Part shown: positions 10,301-18,254 of the stretch, piece by piece | Position numbering within the stretch: the stretch's first letter is position 1 | How the letters are laid out: the number at the start of each line of letters is the position of its first letter | Assembly (NCBI GenBank): GCA_030695565.1 | Contig: JAUYRZ010000060.1 | Coordinates: forward strand, 1 to 64,000 | Source of the DNA: Archangium sp. | Lineage (GTDB): Bacteria > Myxococcota > Myxococcia > Myxococcales > Myxococcaceae | DNA length: 64,000 nucleotides | Reading direction: 5' to 3' | Position numbers and translations under genes: made by a program | Notes under the pieces: generated by a model | What the model was told of the DNA's origin: nothing | Databases searched by the model: none | What the model saw: only the letters and a program-made list of their open reading frames with translations

Positions 10301-10354
10301 CAGCACCACCAGCACCCGGCCCTCGAGGCACCGTTGAATGAGCCACCGAATCAT
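7304..10354 (-). CDS. heavy-metal-type RND efflux permease (CzcA/CusA-like)
   Basis: This inner-membrane proton-driven pump of about 1016 residues is the engine of the tripartite exporter encoded with the next two genes upstream. It has the RND layout: one N-terminal helix (residues 12-30), a large periplasmic loop, a helix bundle, a second loop and a second bundle. [20 protein letters not shown] is typical of heavy-metal RND proteins. The fourth-helix motif reads [13 protein letters not shown]. That keeps the acidic relay residues but differs from the DFG form of CzcA and the AIG form of CusA, so the metal is uncertain. The ATG at 10354 overlaps the adaptor stop codon as ATGA. Confidence 0.93.
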   Translation of the reverse strand: MIRWLIQRCLEGRVLVVLLSGVLLVLGFRAGRDAPIDAFPEFAPPFVEVQTEAPGLSSLDVEQLVTTPLETTLAGVPFVKTVRSKSVLGLSSVVLLFDPSVELLVARQLVQERLARAMALLPSASRPPVMMPPLSSTSRALKVGLTSKTASQVELSELVRWTLRPRLLAIPGVANVAIWGSREREYRVELDVARLQANGVTIDELLRGVRGATQPLAGGFIDGPNQRLPLTHVAPVRTLEQLASLPIASRNGAVVRVNDVAKVSDTFAPPIGDAVINDVPGLLLIVEKQPWGNTLEITQRVDQVLTAVAPAMPGVVFDSHIFRPAEFIERSISNLEEALLIGCLLVIGVLWLFLWNWRTALISSLAIPLSLAAALIALRALGGTLNTMILAGLVIALGEVVDDAIIDVENIYRRLRENASLPSPRSVLTVVLEASLEVRSAVVYATVIVMLVFLPVWFLGGLSGAFFQPLALAYGLAVFASLAVALTVTPALSMLLLPGTSLEATHSPVLTWLSRRYEVMLPRLLQRPRAVIAGGVASMVLAGVATLLLGTSFLPEFKENDFLMHWVAQPGTSLPALRRTTERVSLELRAIEGVTSFGSHLGRAEAADEVVGPNFGELWIHVGEGVSHEDVSKKVLAVISKYPGLRRDLETYLRERVREVLTGAPGAVVVRIFGPDLETLRGSAAALAGKLKTIPGVTSVKVEQQALVPEVRSAIRPEAAALGFLAADVRASVDLFVRGQRVGELIEQGRSIPVVVSGEQALREDVTSLRAVQVESAAGTRATLGEVSSLTIEPTPNQIPHESTSRRIDVSIDVSGDLSTVAKAVEAIVAQEIWPVAHHAEVLGEWKERQAATQRLLGFGLLSLVLVLAVLYLDLQSVRRTALVAASLPFALVGGAAGAWISGGVLSLGSMVGLVTVLGIAARNGILLVTHYRHLEAEGMPFGESLVRRGSLERLGPILMTACATGLALVPLVLAGNAPGHEIEHPMAVVVLGGLISSTVLNLLVLPVVYLRFGRG

Positions 10355-11490
10355 CGGTCGGCTCCGAGCTCGAAGCCCCACAGCTCCGTCGCGCCCGCGG
10401 CGACGACTTCGGCCCCCGCGGCCGGGCCTCGCGCCAGCACCATGAGCTCTCCTTCTCGGCGGAGCACCTCGACGCGTTGCCTTCGGAAGCGGTGGGGCGC
10501 GGTTCGAACGAAGACCCACGCGCCCCCTTCGGCATCGCGCAGCACACTCGAGAACGGCACGCTCAGCCTGCTTTCCACAGCGTCGGTCTCGACCTGCACG
10601 ACCACCCGCTCTCCCGGCGACCAGGCGACCTCGGAGGGCAGCGCATAGAAGACGTCGACCGTCCCTCGTACTGGATCCGAAGAAGGCGGACCGTCGAGGG
10701 CCTGCAGCGCCACCCGCTCACCCTTGCCGAGTCGCTGCGCGAAGACCTGCGAGGCACCCGCGGTGCGAACCGCATCGCCCGAGCTCAGCGCGGTGCGGAT
10801 CCAGCGGCCCGCAGAGGCAATCTCCACCAGCGGAGCGCCGGCGGGCACCGACTGGCCGACAGCCACACGCACCGCGCGCAACACGCCGTCGGTTGGGCTC
10901 CTCAAGGCCAGCGAGACGTCAGCGTCGAGCGCGCCCGACGCCAGGGTGTTCAATCGCGATTGCGCCGAGGCCACCGAGGCCTGGGCCACCTGCTGCTGAG
11001 CGCGGGCCTCTTCGAAGGCGCGCACGCTGCCGCTGCGGTCATTCATCATCGACTCGGCGCGCTTGAGGCGGGCCTCGGCGAGCTGCAAGTCGGAGCTCGC
11101 GACGTCGAGATCTCGCTGCGCGCGCGCGCGCACGTCGCGATCGACCGTGGCCAGTGGCACGAGCGTCAGCAACACCTGGCCGCTCTTCACCACCGCCCCG
11201 GGTGGTAACAGCGTGCCCGCGATGCGCCCGCCGACCGGAGCGGCGAGCACCAGCTCCCGGCCCGCGGGCACCATCACCTCACCGCCCACGAAGAGCTGCG
11301 CTGGCCTCGGACCGAACTCGACGGGCGCCACGCTCAGCCCCAACGCACGCTCTGCCTCCTCGCTCAAGGTGATGGTGGTGAGGCCTTCGAGCGTGGTGCG
11401 CTCGAGCTTCGCCGCGGGTGTGCTCGGCGCCGGCGTGGCCGAGGGCGAACAGGCGGCCGTCATCAACAGACACACGAAGCATCTCGTCAT
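10351..11490 (-). CDS. RND efflux periplasmic adaptor subunit (HlyD/CzcB-like)
   Basis: This 379-residue lipoprotein links the RND pump to the outer-membrane channel. The N-terminus MTRCFVCLLMTAAC is a lipoprotein signal with its lipobox Cys near residue 14. It is followed by a low-complexity SPSATPAPSTPAA spacer. The barrel-sandwich half-motif GGRIAGTLLPPGAVVKSGQVLLTL and its partner DGVLRAVRVAVGQSVPAGAPL flank an alpha-helical hairpin rich in Ala, Arg and Gln. It overlaps the channel gene upstream and the pump gene downstream by four bases each, so the three are co-translated. Confidence 0.93.
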   Translation of the reverse strand: MTRCFVCLLMTAACSPSATPAPSTPAAKLERTTLEGLTTITLSEEAERALGLSVAPVEFGPRPAQLFVGGEVMVPAGRELVLAAPVGGRIAGTLLPPGAVVKSGQVLLTLVPLATVDRDVRARAQRDLDVASSDLQLAEARLKRAESMMNDRSGSVRAFEEARAQQQVAQASVASAQSRLNTLASGALDADVSLALRSPTDGVLRAVRVAVGQSVPAGAPLVEIASAGRWIRTALSSGDAVRTAGASQVFAQRLGKGERVALQALDGPPSSDPVRGTVDVFYALPSEVAWSPGERVVVQVETDAVESRLSVPFSSVLRDAEGGAWVFVRTAPHRFRRQRVEVLRREGELMVLARGPAAGAEVVAAGATELWGFELGADR

Positions 11491-12803
11491 GGCTCCTCCA
11501 GCAGCGTGCGGCCACCCACGGACCGCAGAAGTTCGGCTTCAGCGCGGCGCAGCTCGGCGTGCACCTCGAGCTCGCGCAGCTGCGCGTCGGTGGTGCGGCG
11601 CAGCGCTTCGACCACCACCAGGTAACTCTCAGAGCCGTTCTTGAAGGACGACGCCGCCGCTTCGCCCGCGTGCTCCAGGTAGCCGGTGATTCGGTGAGCG
11701 GCTTCTTTCGAGGTCTTCGCGCGAGCCAGCGCTTCGTGGGCGAGCAACACGTCTTGAAGCACTGCCAATCGTGTGGCCGCGTATCGATGCGAGGCCCGCA
11801 TCACCGCGGCATCCGCACGGCCGATACCGCCCTGGTTCTGCGAGAAGATCGGAAGCTCAGCCTGAAGCCCGGGGCTGAAGGTCATGGCGAGGCTTCCCAC
11901 CGGGGCCTGCCCATCGATGCTCAGGAAGAGCGAGAAGACCCGGCTGCGCTCCCAGCTCGCCCGGGCGGCGGCGGCATTGACCTGGAGCGCAGCTGCACTG
12001 AGCTCGGGGCGCTGCGCCAGGGCCCGCGTCTGCAACATCGTGAGGTCGGCCTTCACGTCGAGCGCGAGCGCCGTGGAGTTCACCGGAGGCAACGTCGCCC
12101 ACGGCGCGCCCAGCACCGTCAGCAGGCGCGACTGGCTCATGGTCAGCTCGTGCCGTGCACGCTGCAGCGCGTCTTCGGCGAGCGCCCACTCGGCACGCAC
12201 CTGGTCGGCCTCTGCAGGCGCGATGTCTCCAGAGGCGGCACGCGCGTCAGCGAGCTCCACTGCCTGGGCCCACGCGGCCGAGGCGCGGCCCAGCACGACG
12301 ACGCGATCCTGGGCGAGCACGACGTCGGCGTGCGTCGACCTCGCAGCACGTTCGGTGTCGAGCACCACCTGCACCAGCGCGTCGGCCGTCGCCTCGAGCT
12401 CGAAGGTCGCGGCCGAGATGCGAGAGGGCATCTGCCAGATCGACTCGAGGGGAATGAAGAGCACCAGCGCGAGCTGCCGGGGGTCGAGCGGCGCGAGCAG
12501 GTTGTTGAGACGGGGGTTGGCCGGCCGCTTCGCTTCGTCGAGCGAGGCCAGGGTCGACTCCAGCTGGGTGAGCTCCGCGAAGAGGGTGGGGCTGTGCCAC
12601 AGCGCCACGGCCGCTGCTTCGTCGGCGGTCAGGCCGTCTTCGAGCTTCACACCCGGCGCGACGCCGGCATCCGCCGAGCCCGACCCCAGCGCGAGGGCCG
12701 TGCGGCTCTTCACCGATTGAGCGAGCCACTCGCGCGAGCGGGGCGGCCCGGCGCACCCCAGCAGGGTGCAGAGGGAAAGCGTGAGGGCGAGGGAGCGCAC
12801 CAC
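11487..12803 (-). CDS. TolC-family outer-membrane efflux lipoprotein (CzcC-like)
   Basis: This 438-residue outer-membrane channel completes the metal-type RND exporter. A lipoprotein signal (LSLCTLLGCAGPP) puts the lipobox Cys near residue 17. The rest is the usual long-helix TolC repeat structure, including RLNNLLAPLDPRQLAL and repeated Ala/Arg/Glu coiled segments. The start is a GTG at 12803. It is the first gene of the three-gene efflux operon, and the histidine kinase gene ends 43 bases upstream on the same strand. Read-through from the regulators is therefore possible, though no promoter was identified. Confidence 0.9.
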   Translation of the reverse strand: MVRSLALTLSLCTLLGCAGPPRSREWLAQSVKSRTALALGSGSADAGVAPGVKLEDGLTADEAAAVALWHSPTLFAELTQLESTLASLDEAKRPANPRLNNLLAPLDPRQLALVLFIPLESIWQMPSRISAATFELEATADALVQVVLDTERAARSTHADVVLAQDRVVVLGRASAAWAQAVELADARAASGDIAPAEADQVRAEWALAEDALQRARHELTMSQSRLLTVLGAPWATLPPVNSTALALDVKADLTMLQTRALAQRPELSAAALQVNAAAARASWERSRVFSLFLSIDGQAPVGSLAMTFSPGLQAELPIFSQNQGGIGRADAAVMRASHRYAATRLAVLQDVLLAHEALARAKTSKEAAHRITGYLEHAGEAAASSFKNGSESYLVVVEALRRTTDAQLRELEVHAELRRAEAELLRSVGGRTLLEEP

Positions 12804-12845
12804 GCCTTGTCGCAGCCGAAGCTGAATGAACGCCGAACGGCGCGT

Positions 12846-14105
12846 TCAGGTCGGGAAACGCACCGTGAGCCGAGCGCCCGCGGCGCCGTCCTCGAAAGCG
12901 GCGGTGCCCCCGTGCTGACGCGCGACGTGCGCGATCAACGCGAGGCCCAGCCCGTGCCCCGCGATGCGCGCGCTGCGAGCGGCCTGGCCCCGATAGAGCG
13001 GCTCGAACACGCGTACACGTTCGTCCAGCGGCACGCCCGGCCCGTCGTCATCAAACTGGAGCCCGTCTTCGAGGAGCCGAGCCGTCACGCGGTGACCGAA
13101 CTTGAGCCCGTTGGAGAGCGCGTTGGAGACCATGCTGGAGAGCAGCGCGCTGTCGCCGCGCAACGAAACGTCTCCCGTGAGCTCGAGGACAACCCGCTCC
13201 CTCTCCGCGGCGCTGAGCCCCGCGACGGTGTCCTCCAACACATCGCGCAGGGAGACCAGCTCCGTCGCGGCGCCTCCGCCCGGGGTGGCCAGCACCAACA
13301 GCCGCTCGACCAGGAGGCTCAGCCGGGTGACGGTTGCGCGCAACCGCCCCACCACCGCCGGCGAAGGGGCCTCGTGGTGCAGCAGGTCCAGCTCGCCCTG
13401 GATGGTGCTCAGGGGTGTTCGCAGCTCGTGAGCCGCATCGCTGGCGAAGCGGGTCGCTTGCGTCAGGGCCTCGTCGACGCGCCGGAGCAGCACCTCGATG
13501 GTGGCGCGCAACGCATCGACCTCCGAGACGTTCGAGAGAGGCCCCAGTTCGATGTGGGTGATGGCAGCGGCATCCAACCGGGCGAGCCGGGTCTGCAGCT
13601 CGGCCAGCGGCGCCACCACGCTCTTCGCGAGGGGCCGGCTCACCAGGAAGGCGCCGGCGGCCACCAACAGCGAGGCGACGAGGGCCGCCAGCAACAACTC
13701 AGCGATCGATGCGTGAGCGCCCCCTGCGACGACGACGAGGGGCGCCGCCTCGGTGCTGCAGGCGCGGAAGTCACCGGTCAGCAGCGCGCAGGCGCCGGGC
13801 GGGAGAAAGGTGATGCGGGTGTCGCCCGCCAGCCGCTGGCCAGAGAGATCGAAGAGCGCAAACGCGAGGCCCATGTGCGTCGTCTCGGCGTGTTCATCCG
13901 CGACGATCGCTTCGAGGCGAGCCTGCGCTCCGGGTTCCATCAACTCGGCGCCGAGCACCACCGCGGCTTCGTGCAGCCGGCGATCTTCTGCCCGTTGGAG
14001 CAACACGGCCGCGAGCCCGCAGGTGATCGCCGCGGTGAGCAGCGCGGCTGTCACGGCCAACCCGAGGCTGCCCAGCGCTGCGCGGTTGACGAAGCTCTGG
14101 CTCAT
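12846..14105 (-). CDS. sensor histidine kinase, likely for the adjacent efflux system
   Basis: This 419-residue membrane kinase has a first helix at about 12-35, a periplasmic sensor segment and a second helix ending near 165, followed by a HAMP-like linker. The HisKA H-box is ASDAAHELRTPLS. The ATP-binding part shows an N-box (SNALSNGLKFG), a G1-like DDDGPGVP and a G2-like GHGLGLALI. It starts inside the response-regulator stop codon (ATGA at 14102-14105). The family and context fit CzcS/CopS-like metal sensing; the ligand is inferred, not seen. Confidence 0.93.
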   Translation of the reverse strand: MSQSFVNRAALGSLGLAVTAALLTAAITCGLAAVLLQRAEDRRLHEAAVVLGAELMEPGAQARLEAIVADEHAETTHMGLAFALFDLSGQRLAGDTRITFLPPGACALLTGDFRACSTEAAPLVVVAGGAHASIAELLLAALVASLLVAAGAFLVSRPLAKSVVAPLAELQTRLARLDAAAITHIELGPLSNVSEVDALRATIEVLLRRVDEALTQATRFASDAAHELRTPLSTIQGELDLLHHEAPSPAVVGRLRATVTRLSLLVERLLVLATPGGGAATELVSLRDVLEDTVAGLSAAERERVVLELTGDVSLRGDSALLSSMVSNALSNGLKFGHRVTARLLEDGLQFDDDGPGVPLDERVRVFEPLYRGQAARSARIAGHGLGLALIAHVARQHGGTAAFEDGAAGARLTVRFPT

Positions 14106-14761
14106 CGTTCGTCTCCGAGCGCATAGCCTTCGCCGCGCACGGTGCGGATCACCTCGCTGCCCAGCTTTCGCCGAAGCCGGGCGATCAACACCTCGAGGCT
14201 CCCCGAGGCAGACTCCGTGGCCTCACCCCAGACGCTCTCCAGCAGTTGGTCACGGGGGACGAGGCGCCCGGCGCGGCGGCCGAGCACCTCGAGAATGGCC
14301 CACTCGCGCGCCGTCACGGGCACCTCGGCGCCCCTCTTCGCGGCGTGGCGGCCAGCGAAGTCGATACGAACCTCGCCTTGCACGTGGAGCAGCCCGCGCT
14401 GGAGTGGACCCCGCCGCCCCAACGCCCGAACCCGGGCCCGAAGCTCAGCGATCGCAAAGGGCTTGGCGAGGAAGTCATCCGCTCCTGCATCGAGCGCCTC
14501 GACCCTTCGCGCCACCTCGCCATGCGCCGTCAACACGAGGATGGGGATCGCCGAGCGCTCGGCGCGCAGCTCGCGGCACAGCGCCAGGCCAAAACCATCC
14601 GGGAGCGAGAGGTCGAGCACGAGAAGATCGGGCGCCGTGGTGACCGCGTCACGGGCGCCGGCGAGATCGCTGGCCGTCGAGACCGCGTGGCCATCTTGCG
14701 TGAGCGCACGGCTCACCACGCTCCGCAGTTCCAGTTCATCGTCGACGACGAGTACACGCAT
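14102..14761 (-). CDS. OmpR/PhoB-family response regulator
   Basis: This 219-residue regulator has an N-terminal receiver domain. Acidic residues are in VVDDELELR, the phosphoacceptor Asp is in LLVLDLSLPDG, and the conserved Lys is in DFLAKPF. A winged-helix DNA-binding domain starts at about residue 125 (EWAILEVLGRRAGRLVPRD, IARLRRKLG, RTVRGEGYAL). AGGAAGG lies seven bases before the ATG. It is the first gene of a regulator-kinase-exporter cluster on one strand and is the obvious candidate controller of the efflux operon. Confidence 0.94.
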   Translation of the reverse strand: MRVLVVDDELELRSVVSRALTQDGHAVSTASDLAGARDAVTTAPDLLVLDLSLPDGFGLALCRELRAERSAIPILVLTAHGEVARRVEALDAGADDFLAKPFAIAELRARVRALGRRGPLQRGLLHVQGEVRIDFAGRHAAKRGAEVPVTAREWAILEVLGRRAGRLVPRDQLLESVWGEATESASGSLEVLIARLRRKLGSEVIRTVRGEGYALGDER

Positions 14762-14853
14762 CGGAGACCTTCCTACCCCGTGCGCTTCGAGGCCGGCGCG
14801 CGCTCGTTCAGGTCCCGTTCAGGCGCGGCGCCGCAACGTCGGAAGGCGCAACC

Positions 14854-15726
14854 TCAACGGCACTCACCCGAGGCGGTGTCGGTGAAGGTCGAGCCGGGTA
14901 CGCCGAGGAACTCCGAGCTCCAGCCCTTCACACCCAGCCGCAGCTTCACCACGCCGTAGGTGTCGTTCTGCCGCGCCGCGCTGGAGGGATGAGGGGCGGC
15001 AAACTCCGAGAAGCCCACCCCGCCCGTGCCGACGGTGAGCTGCACCACGCCCGTGCTCGAGGCCTGGCCGGATTCATCGACGGCGGTGAAGCGCTCGTAG
15101 AAATGTTCGTGCCCGTTGAGCACCAGCTCGACCTGATGCTTCACGAACAACGCCCAGAACGGCCTGGCCGGGTTGAACGGCCCGTGATGACCCGAGTTGA
15201 AGCGCGGGTGATGCCAGTACGCGAGCACGCACTTCTTCGTGTTCTTCGCGAGATCCGCCGCGAGCCACTTCACCTGCTCCGACGCGTCGTCACACGCGAC
15301 GTGTTCACACTTGTGGTTGGTGTTGAGCGCGATGAGGTGCCAGTCGCCCAGGTCGAAGCTGTAGTACCCCTTGCCGGGGTCGCCCGCGCGCGCGCCGAAG
15401 TAGGCGAAGTAGCCGCCCGCTTCGCTGCCCCAGTACTCATGGTTGCCGGGCACGGGCCAGGTGATGTTCTTGAAGCGGCCCCAGGCCGGGTCGTAGCTGC
15501 GCTGAAAATCTTCCAGCTTGCCGTTGGGATACTGCGCGTCACCGAGCACCAGCACGGCGGCCGGGTGGTGCTGCTCCACCAGCGTGGCGGTGAGCTGCGG
15601 CGCGGCCCCGTCACCTTCAGCGATGTCACCGGCGGCGATCACCACGATCGATCGATCGTCGGCCGTCACCGCCAGCCCTCGCGGAGGACAGGCGGCCAGC
15701 AGCAGCGCAAAGGGAATCGCTCTCAC
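14854..15726 (-). CDS. secreted metallophosphoesterase lipoprotein
   Basis: This is a purple-acid-phosphatase-like hydrolase anchored or secreted outside the cytoplasm. All five metal-binding blocks are visible: AAGDIAEGD, VLGDAQY, GNHEYWG, WHHPRF and NGHEHFYER. The GTG at 15726 gives 290 residues beginning with MRAIPFALLLAACPP, a compact lipoprotein signal. The frame extends to an ATG at 15819, but that would put an unlikely leader before the signal. The closest described relatives act on phosphomonoesters or phosphodiesters; the substrate here is unknown. It stands alone between the regulator pair and an OmpA-like gene. Confidence 0.88.
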   Translation of the reverse strand: MRAIPFALLLAACPPRGLAVTADDRSIVVIAAGDIAEGDGAAPQLTATLVEQHHPAAVLVLGDAQYPNGKLEDFQRSYDPAWGRFKNITWPVPGNHEYWGSEAGGYFAYFGARAGDPGKGYYSFDLGDWHLIALNTNHKCEHVACDDASEQVKWLAADLAKNTKKCVLAYWHHPRFNSGHHGPFNPARPFWALFVKHQVELVLNGHEHFYERFTAVDESGQASSTGVVQLTVGTGGVGFSEFAAPHPSSAARQNDTYGVVKLRLGVKGWSSEFLGVPGSTFTDTASGECR

Positions 15727-15828
15727 GCGCGGACCATACACAGATGTCGATGCTGCTCTCAGCTCGACGACTTCTCGAGGCCGGCCGTGGTTGCCCGCGC
15801 ATCCTCCCCGTGAGGTCACTTGTGGCGG

Positions 15829-16323
15829 TCAGTTCGCGAGGCTCAGGTCGACGATGCGATCGGCCGGCCAGCGCGCGCTGTCGGGCGAGGCCCCCTCTTC
15901 GCCACGCGACGTGACGATCAACTGAGCCTTCTTCATGCCGTTCTTCTCGAGGAAGAGCGCCACGGACTGGGCCCGATCCATTCCCAACTCGTAGTTGTCG
16001 GCGCGCGTGCCCGTCGGGTCGGTGAAACCAATCAGGCGCAGGTTGTTGTCCTTGAGCGGACCTGTGGTGAAGCAGGTGGCCACCGTGTCCAGCGTGGTCT
16101 TCGCTTCGGCCGACAACTCCGAGGAGCTGAAGTCGAAGACGGGAGTCACCGCCGAAACGGTTTTGCACTTCGTGCGCACGACCTCGTCGAGCCGCACCGC
16201 GGTGACGCTCGCAGCGGTGAGCTTGCGAGGTGCCGCCTGGTGGGCGCAGCCGAAGGAGAAGACAACCAGCGTGACGGTGATGAGCGACTGTTTGAACAAG
16301 GGAGACCTCGGTGTGGGGAGCAT
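15829..16323 (-). CDS. small OmpA-like outer-membrane lipoprotein
   Basis: The C-terminal half is an OmpA-like peptidoglycan-binding domain: VFDFSSSELSAEAKTTLDTV, then RLIGFTDPTGTRADNYELGM and RAQSVALFLEKNG. The N-terminus VTLVVFSFGCAHQ is a lipoprotein signal. The frame begins with an ATG at 16323 lacking a ribosome site. A TTG at 16299 is preceded by GAGG at good spacing and may be the true start. Length (about 160 residues) fits a Pal-like tether, but the middle is divergent. The 290 bases before the next gene (16324-16613) hold no gene I can support; CGAGCC/GGCTCG at about 16403-16429 is the only hairpin seen there. Confidence 0.82.
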   Translation of the reverse strand: MLPTPRSPLFKQSLITVTLVVFSFGCAHQAAPRKLTAASVTAVRLDEVVRTKCKTVSAVTPVFDFSSSELSAEAKTTLDTVATCFTTGPLKDNNLRLIGFTDPTGTRADNYELGMDRAQSVALFLEKNGMKKAQLIVTSRGEEGASPDSARWPADRIVDLSLAN

Positions 16324-16613
16324 GACGAATCAGACTGAACGAATGACGCTGTCTGGCAGGCCGTTGAGCACGGAGCGGGCCACCCGCGAGGGGCACTGAA
16401 TTCCGAGCCTTGCGAGACGAGGGGCTCGCGCGCTCGATCGTTCTGATGGAGTTCAGCGCGCGCCCCCCCGGCTGACGGCGGCGACTGAGGTTCAAGCTCT
16501 GATGCTGACCGAGCGCGCCATGCGACCTCGCGGAGGCGATTGGCGCCCACCGCTGCCGTGCCGGGGAGCTCGACACGACGCTGATCGTGCCGGACCACTG
16601 ACGCCCCGGTGAG

Positions 16614-17543
16614 CTACTGATGCAGCGGCTGCTGCGGCGGCGGGCGGAAGCTCGGTGTGGTGGTCTCGGCGACCCTGACCGTCGGCGTTTCATCTTGCTC
16701 GGCGAGGCGCTGCTGACGGCGGGTCACGCCGAACGCGCCTCCGAGCACGGCTGCGATCATCCCGAGGAACAGCGCGCCGAACACGCCCCAGAACGCCTTG
16801 CCCGTCGCATCGGCCGCCTGCAACGCGCCCGTCTGAACGTTCTCCCGCGCGGTGTCCCACTGCGTCTGCACGCGGCCCGCGAGCTCTTCGGCATCCTGCC
16901 GCGACAAGGCGGTCTCATTCTCGATCGAACTGATCAACGTCTCGCGATCGACCCGGCCATCGCGCACCGCGCTGCTCACCACGTCCCGGGTCGCGCTCTG
17001 CAGCTGCGCCGCCGTGATGGCGGGCTTGCCGTCGGCCTGCAGTCGCTCGTTGATGGGCCCGATCGCGTCATCGGCGTTGAAGCCGAACGCGTTGCTTCCC
17101 TGGCTGATCATGCTTCCGCCCGCCTTCACCGCGCCGCTCCCCAACGAGACGACGCCGCCGAGCGCAGAGGTGAGCAGGTTGCCCAGGAGGAACGCGCCGA
17201 CCACCGTGGTGACGCCCCACATGACCAGCCCGTGAATCGCGCCGCCCATGCGGTGAATCATGCCCGCGCCGCGCCCCGCAATCGCGCCGCCGATGAACAG
17301 TGCGATCAACGGCACGATGATGCCCCAGATGCCTCCGAAGATCCCGGAGGGCTTGGCGCTCTCCGGATTGTTGGGATTGATGGCCGAAAGTCCCAACGCC
17401 AGACCCAGGGCATAGAGCAGCGCCCAGATGCCCAGGCCTGCCACCACGCCGCCGAAGATCGCGCTCCAGCTGAGCTTCATGGGGGGGCCGTCTTTGAACT
17501 TGTGGTGAAGGTACGACGAAGAACCGAATGTCTGTGTGGCCAT
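16614..17543 (-). CDS. multi-pass membrane protein, function unknown
   Basis: This 309-residue protein has an N-terminal cytoplasmic stretch, four or five Gly/Ala-rich helices between about 25 and 165, a soluble alpha-helical middle, and a last helix near 260-280. The middle contains GRVDRETLISSIENETALSRQDAEELAGRV-like sequence (about 190-240) that recalls short helical repeats of stress-related membrane proteins. The C-terminus is Pro-rich. GGAGAG lies six bases before the ATG at 17543. It is divergent from the small membrane protein at 17703. I recognise no named family. Confidence 0.7.
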   Translation of the reverse strand: MATQTFGSSSYLHHKFKDGPPMKLSWSAIFGGVVAGLGIWALLYALGLALGLSAINPNNPESAKPSGIFGGIWGIIVPLIALFIGGAIAGRGAGMIHRMGGAIHGLVMWGVTTVVGAFLLGNLLTSALGGVVSLGSGAVKAGGSMISQGSNAFGFNADDAIGPINERLQADGKPAITAAQLQSATRDVVSSAVRDGRVDRETLISSIENETALSRQDAEELAGRVQTQWDTARENVQTGALQAADATGKAFWGVFGALFLGMIAAVLGGAFGVTRRQQRLAEQDETPTVRVAETTTPSFRPPPQQPLHQ

Positions 17544-17702
17544 GGTGTCTCTCCTGCGAAGGTGTCGCCGCCTCTTTGCGGCCTCGACCATTCGTTTCTG
17601 CATGAAGCATTTGTCGTGCCCTGTCCGAGCACTCCTTTCCGACAGGTTCGTGTCGACGCTGCGGGCACGTCGATTGCTGCGGTGCGCTTCGGAGGCATCG
17701 CC

Positions 17703-18167
17703 ATGAATCGACAAACACACCGGTACGGAGGCGTCGGGACGGGCGTCGGCGGGTTCGCGCTGGGAGCCGCATTCACGTACCTGCTGGATCACCCGGGCGC
17801 GTCACCGCGCTTCGACGCGGTGAGGGAGAAGGCCAGGGCCGTGACCGACCAGGCCCAGGGGGCGGTGCGAGAGGTTGTACACCTCAGCCGCGAGGCGTTT
17901 TCGCGGTCAGAACCCGTTCGCCCGCCCTCCCCGTTCGCCGGTGGCCGCGCGCTGGCCGGAATCGCAGGCATCGGGTTGCTCGCGTTTGCCGCGCTCATTC
18001 GAAGCTCCGTGAGCACCGGCATCGGCCTCGCAGCGTTGAGCCTCATCTGGCGCAGCATCAGCAATCGGAGCACCGGCCGCCTTTCGGACCTCGTCCCCTC
18101 GCTGCTGAAGGATCCCAGGCGCACGAAGCCGACCAGCGCCGCTCCGGAGTCCGTCGAGGCCCGGTGA
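17703..18167 (+). CDS. small membrane protein, function unknown
   Basis: This 154-residue protein begins with a Gly-rich helix (about 10-28), continues with a charged helix that may be a coiled coil (about 35-65), and has a second hydrophobic region at about 83-115. GGAGG sits seven bases before the ATG at 17703, which fixes this start against a longer open frame upstream. The architecture is loosely like YtxH-type envelope proteins, but no motif proves that. It is divergent from the membrane protein at 16614-17543, and the two may share a regulatory region. Confidence 0.65.
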   Translation: MNRQTHRYGGVGTGVGGFALGAAFTYLLDHPGASPRFDAVREKARAVTDQAQGAVREVVHLSREAFSRSEPVRPPSPFAGGRALAGIAGIGLLAFAALIRSSVSTGIGLAALSLIWRSISNRSTGRLSDLVPSLLKDPRRTKPTSAAPESVEAR

Positions 18168-18203
18168 AGCGCGAGGACCTCATCGCGGGCTTTGAACGGA
18201 GCA

Positions 18204-18237
18204 CGGCCCTCGTGGTGTCGAAACCCCACGAGGGCCG
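18204..18237. terminator. strong 12-bp stem-loop between convergent genes
   Basis: CGGCCCTCGTGG at 18204-18215 pairs perfectly with CCACGAGGGCCG at 18226-18237 around a 10-base loop. It lies between convergent gene ends at 18167 and 18255. There is no T-tract after it on either strand, so it may stop transcription poorly alone or protect 3' ends. Confidence 0.6.
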
Positions 18238-18254
18238 CACTCAAAAAGAGTTCT

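Noticed and set aside
11418-14126. Very long plus-strand open frame (about 900 codons) opposite the efflux channel and histidine kinase
   Set aside because: It is antisense to two well-supported genes and rich in Arg, Gly, His and Gln, as expected from reading GC-biased codons backwards; no domain is seen.
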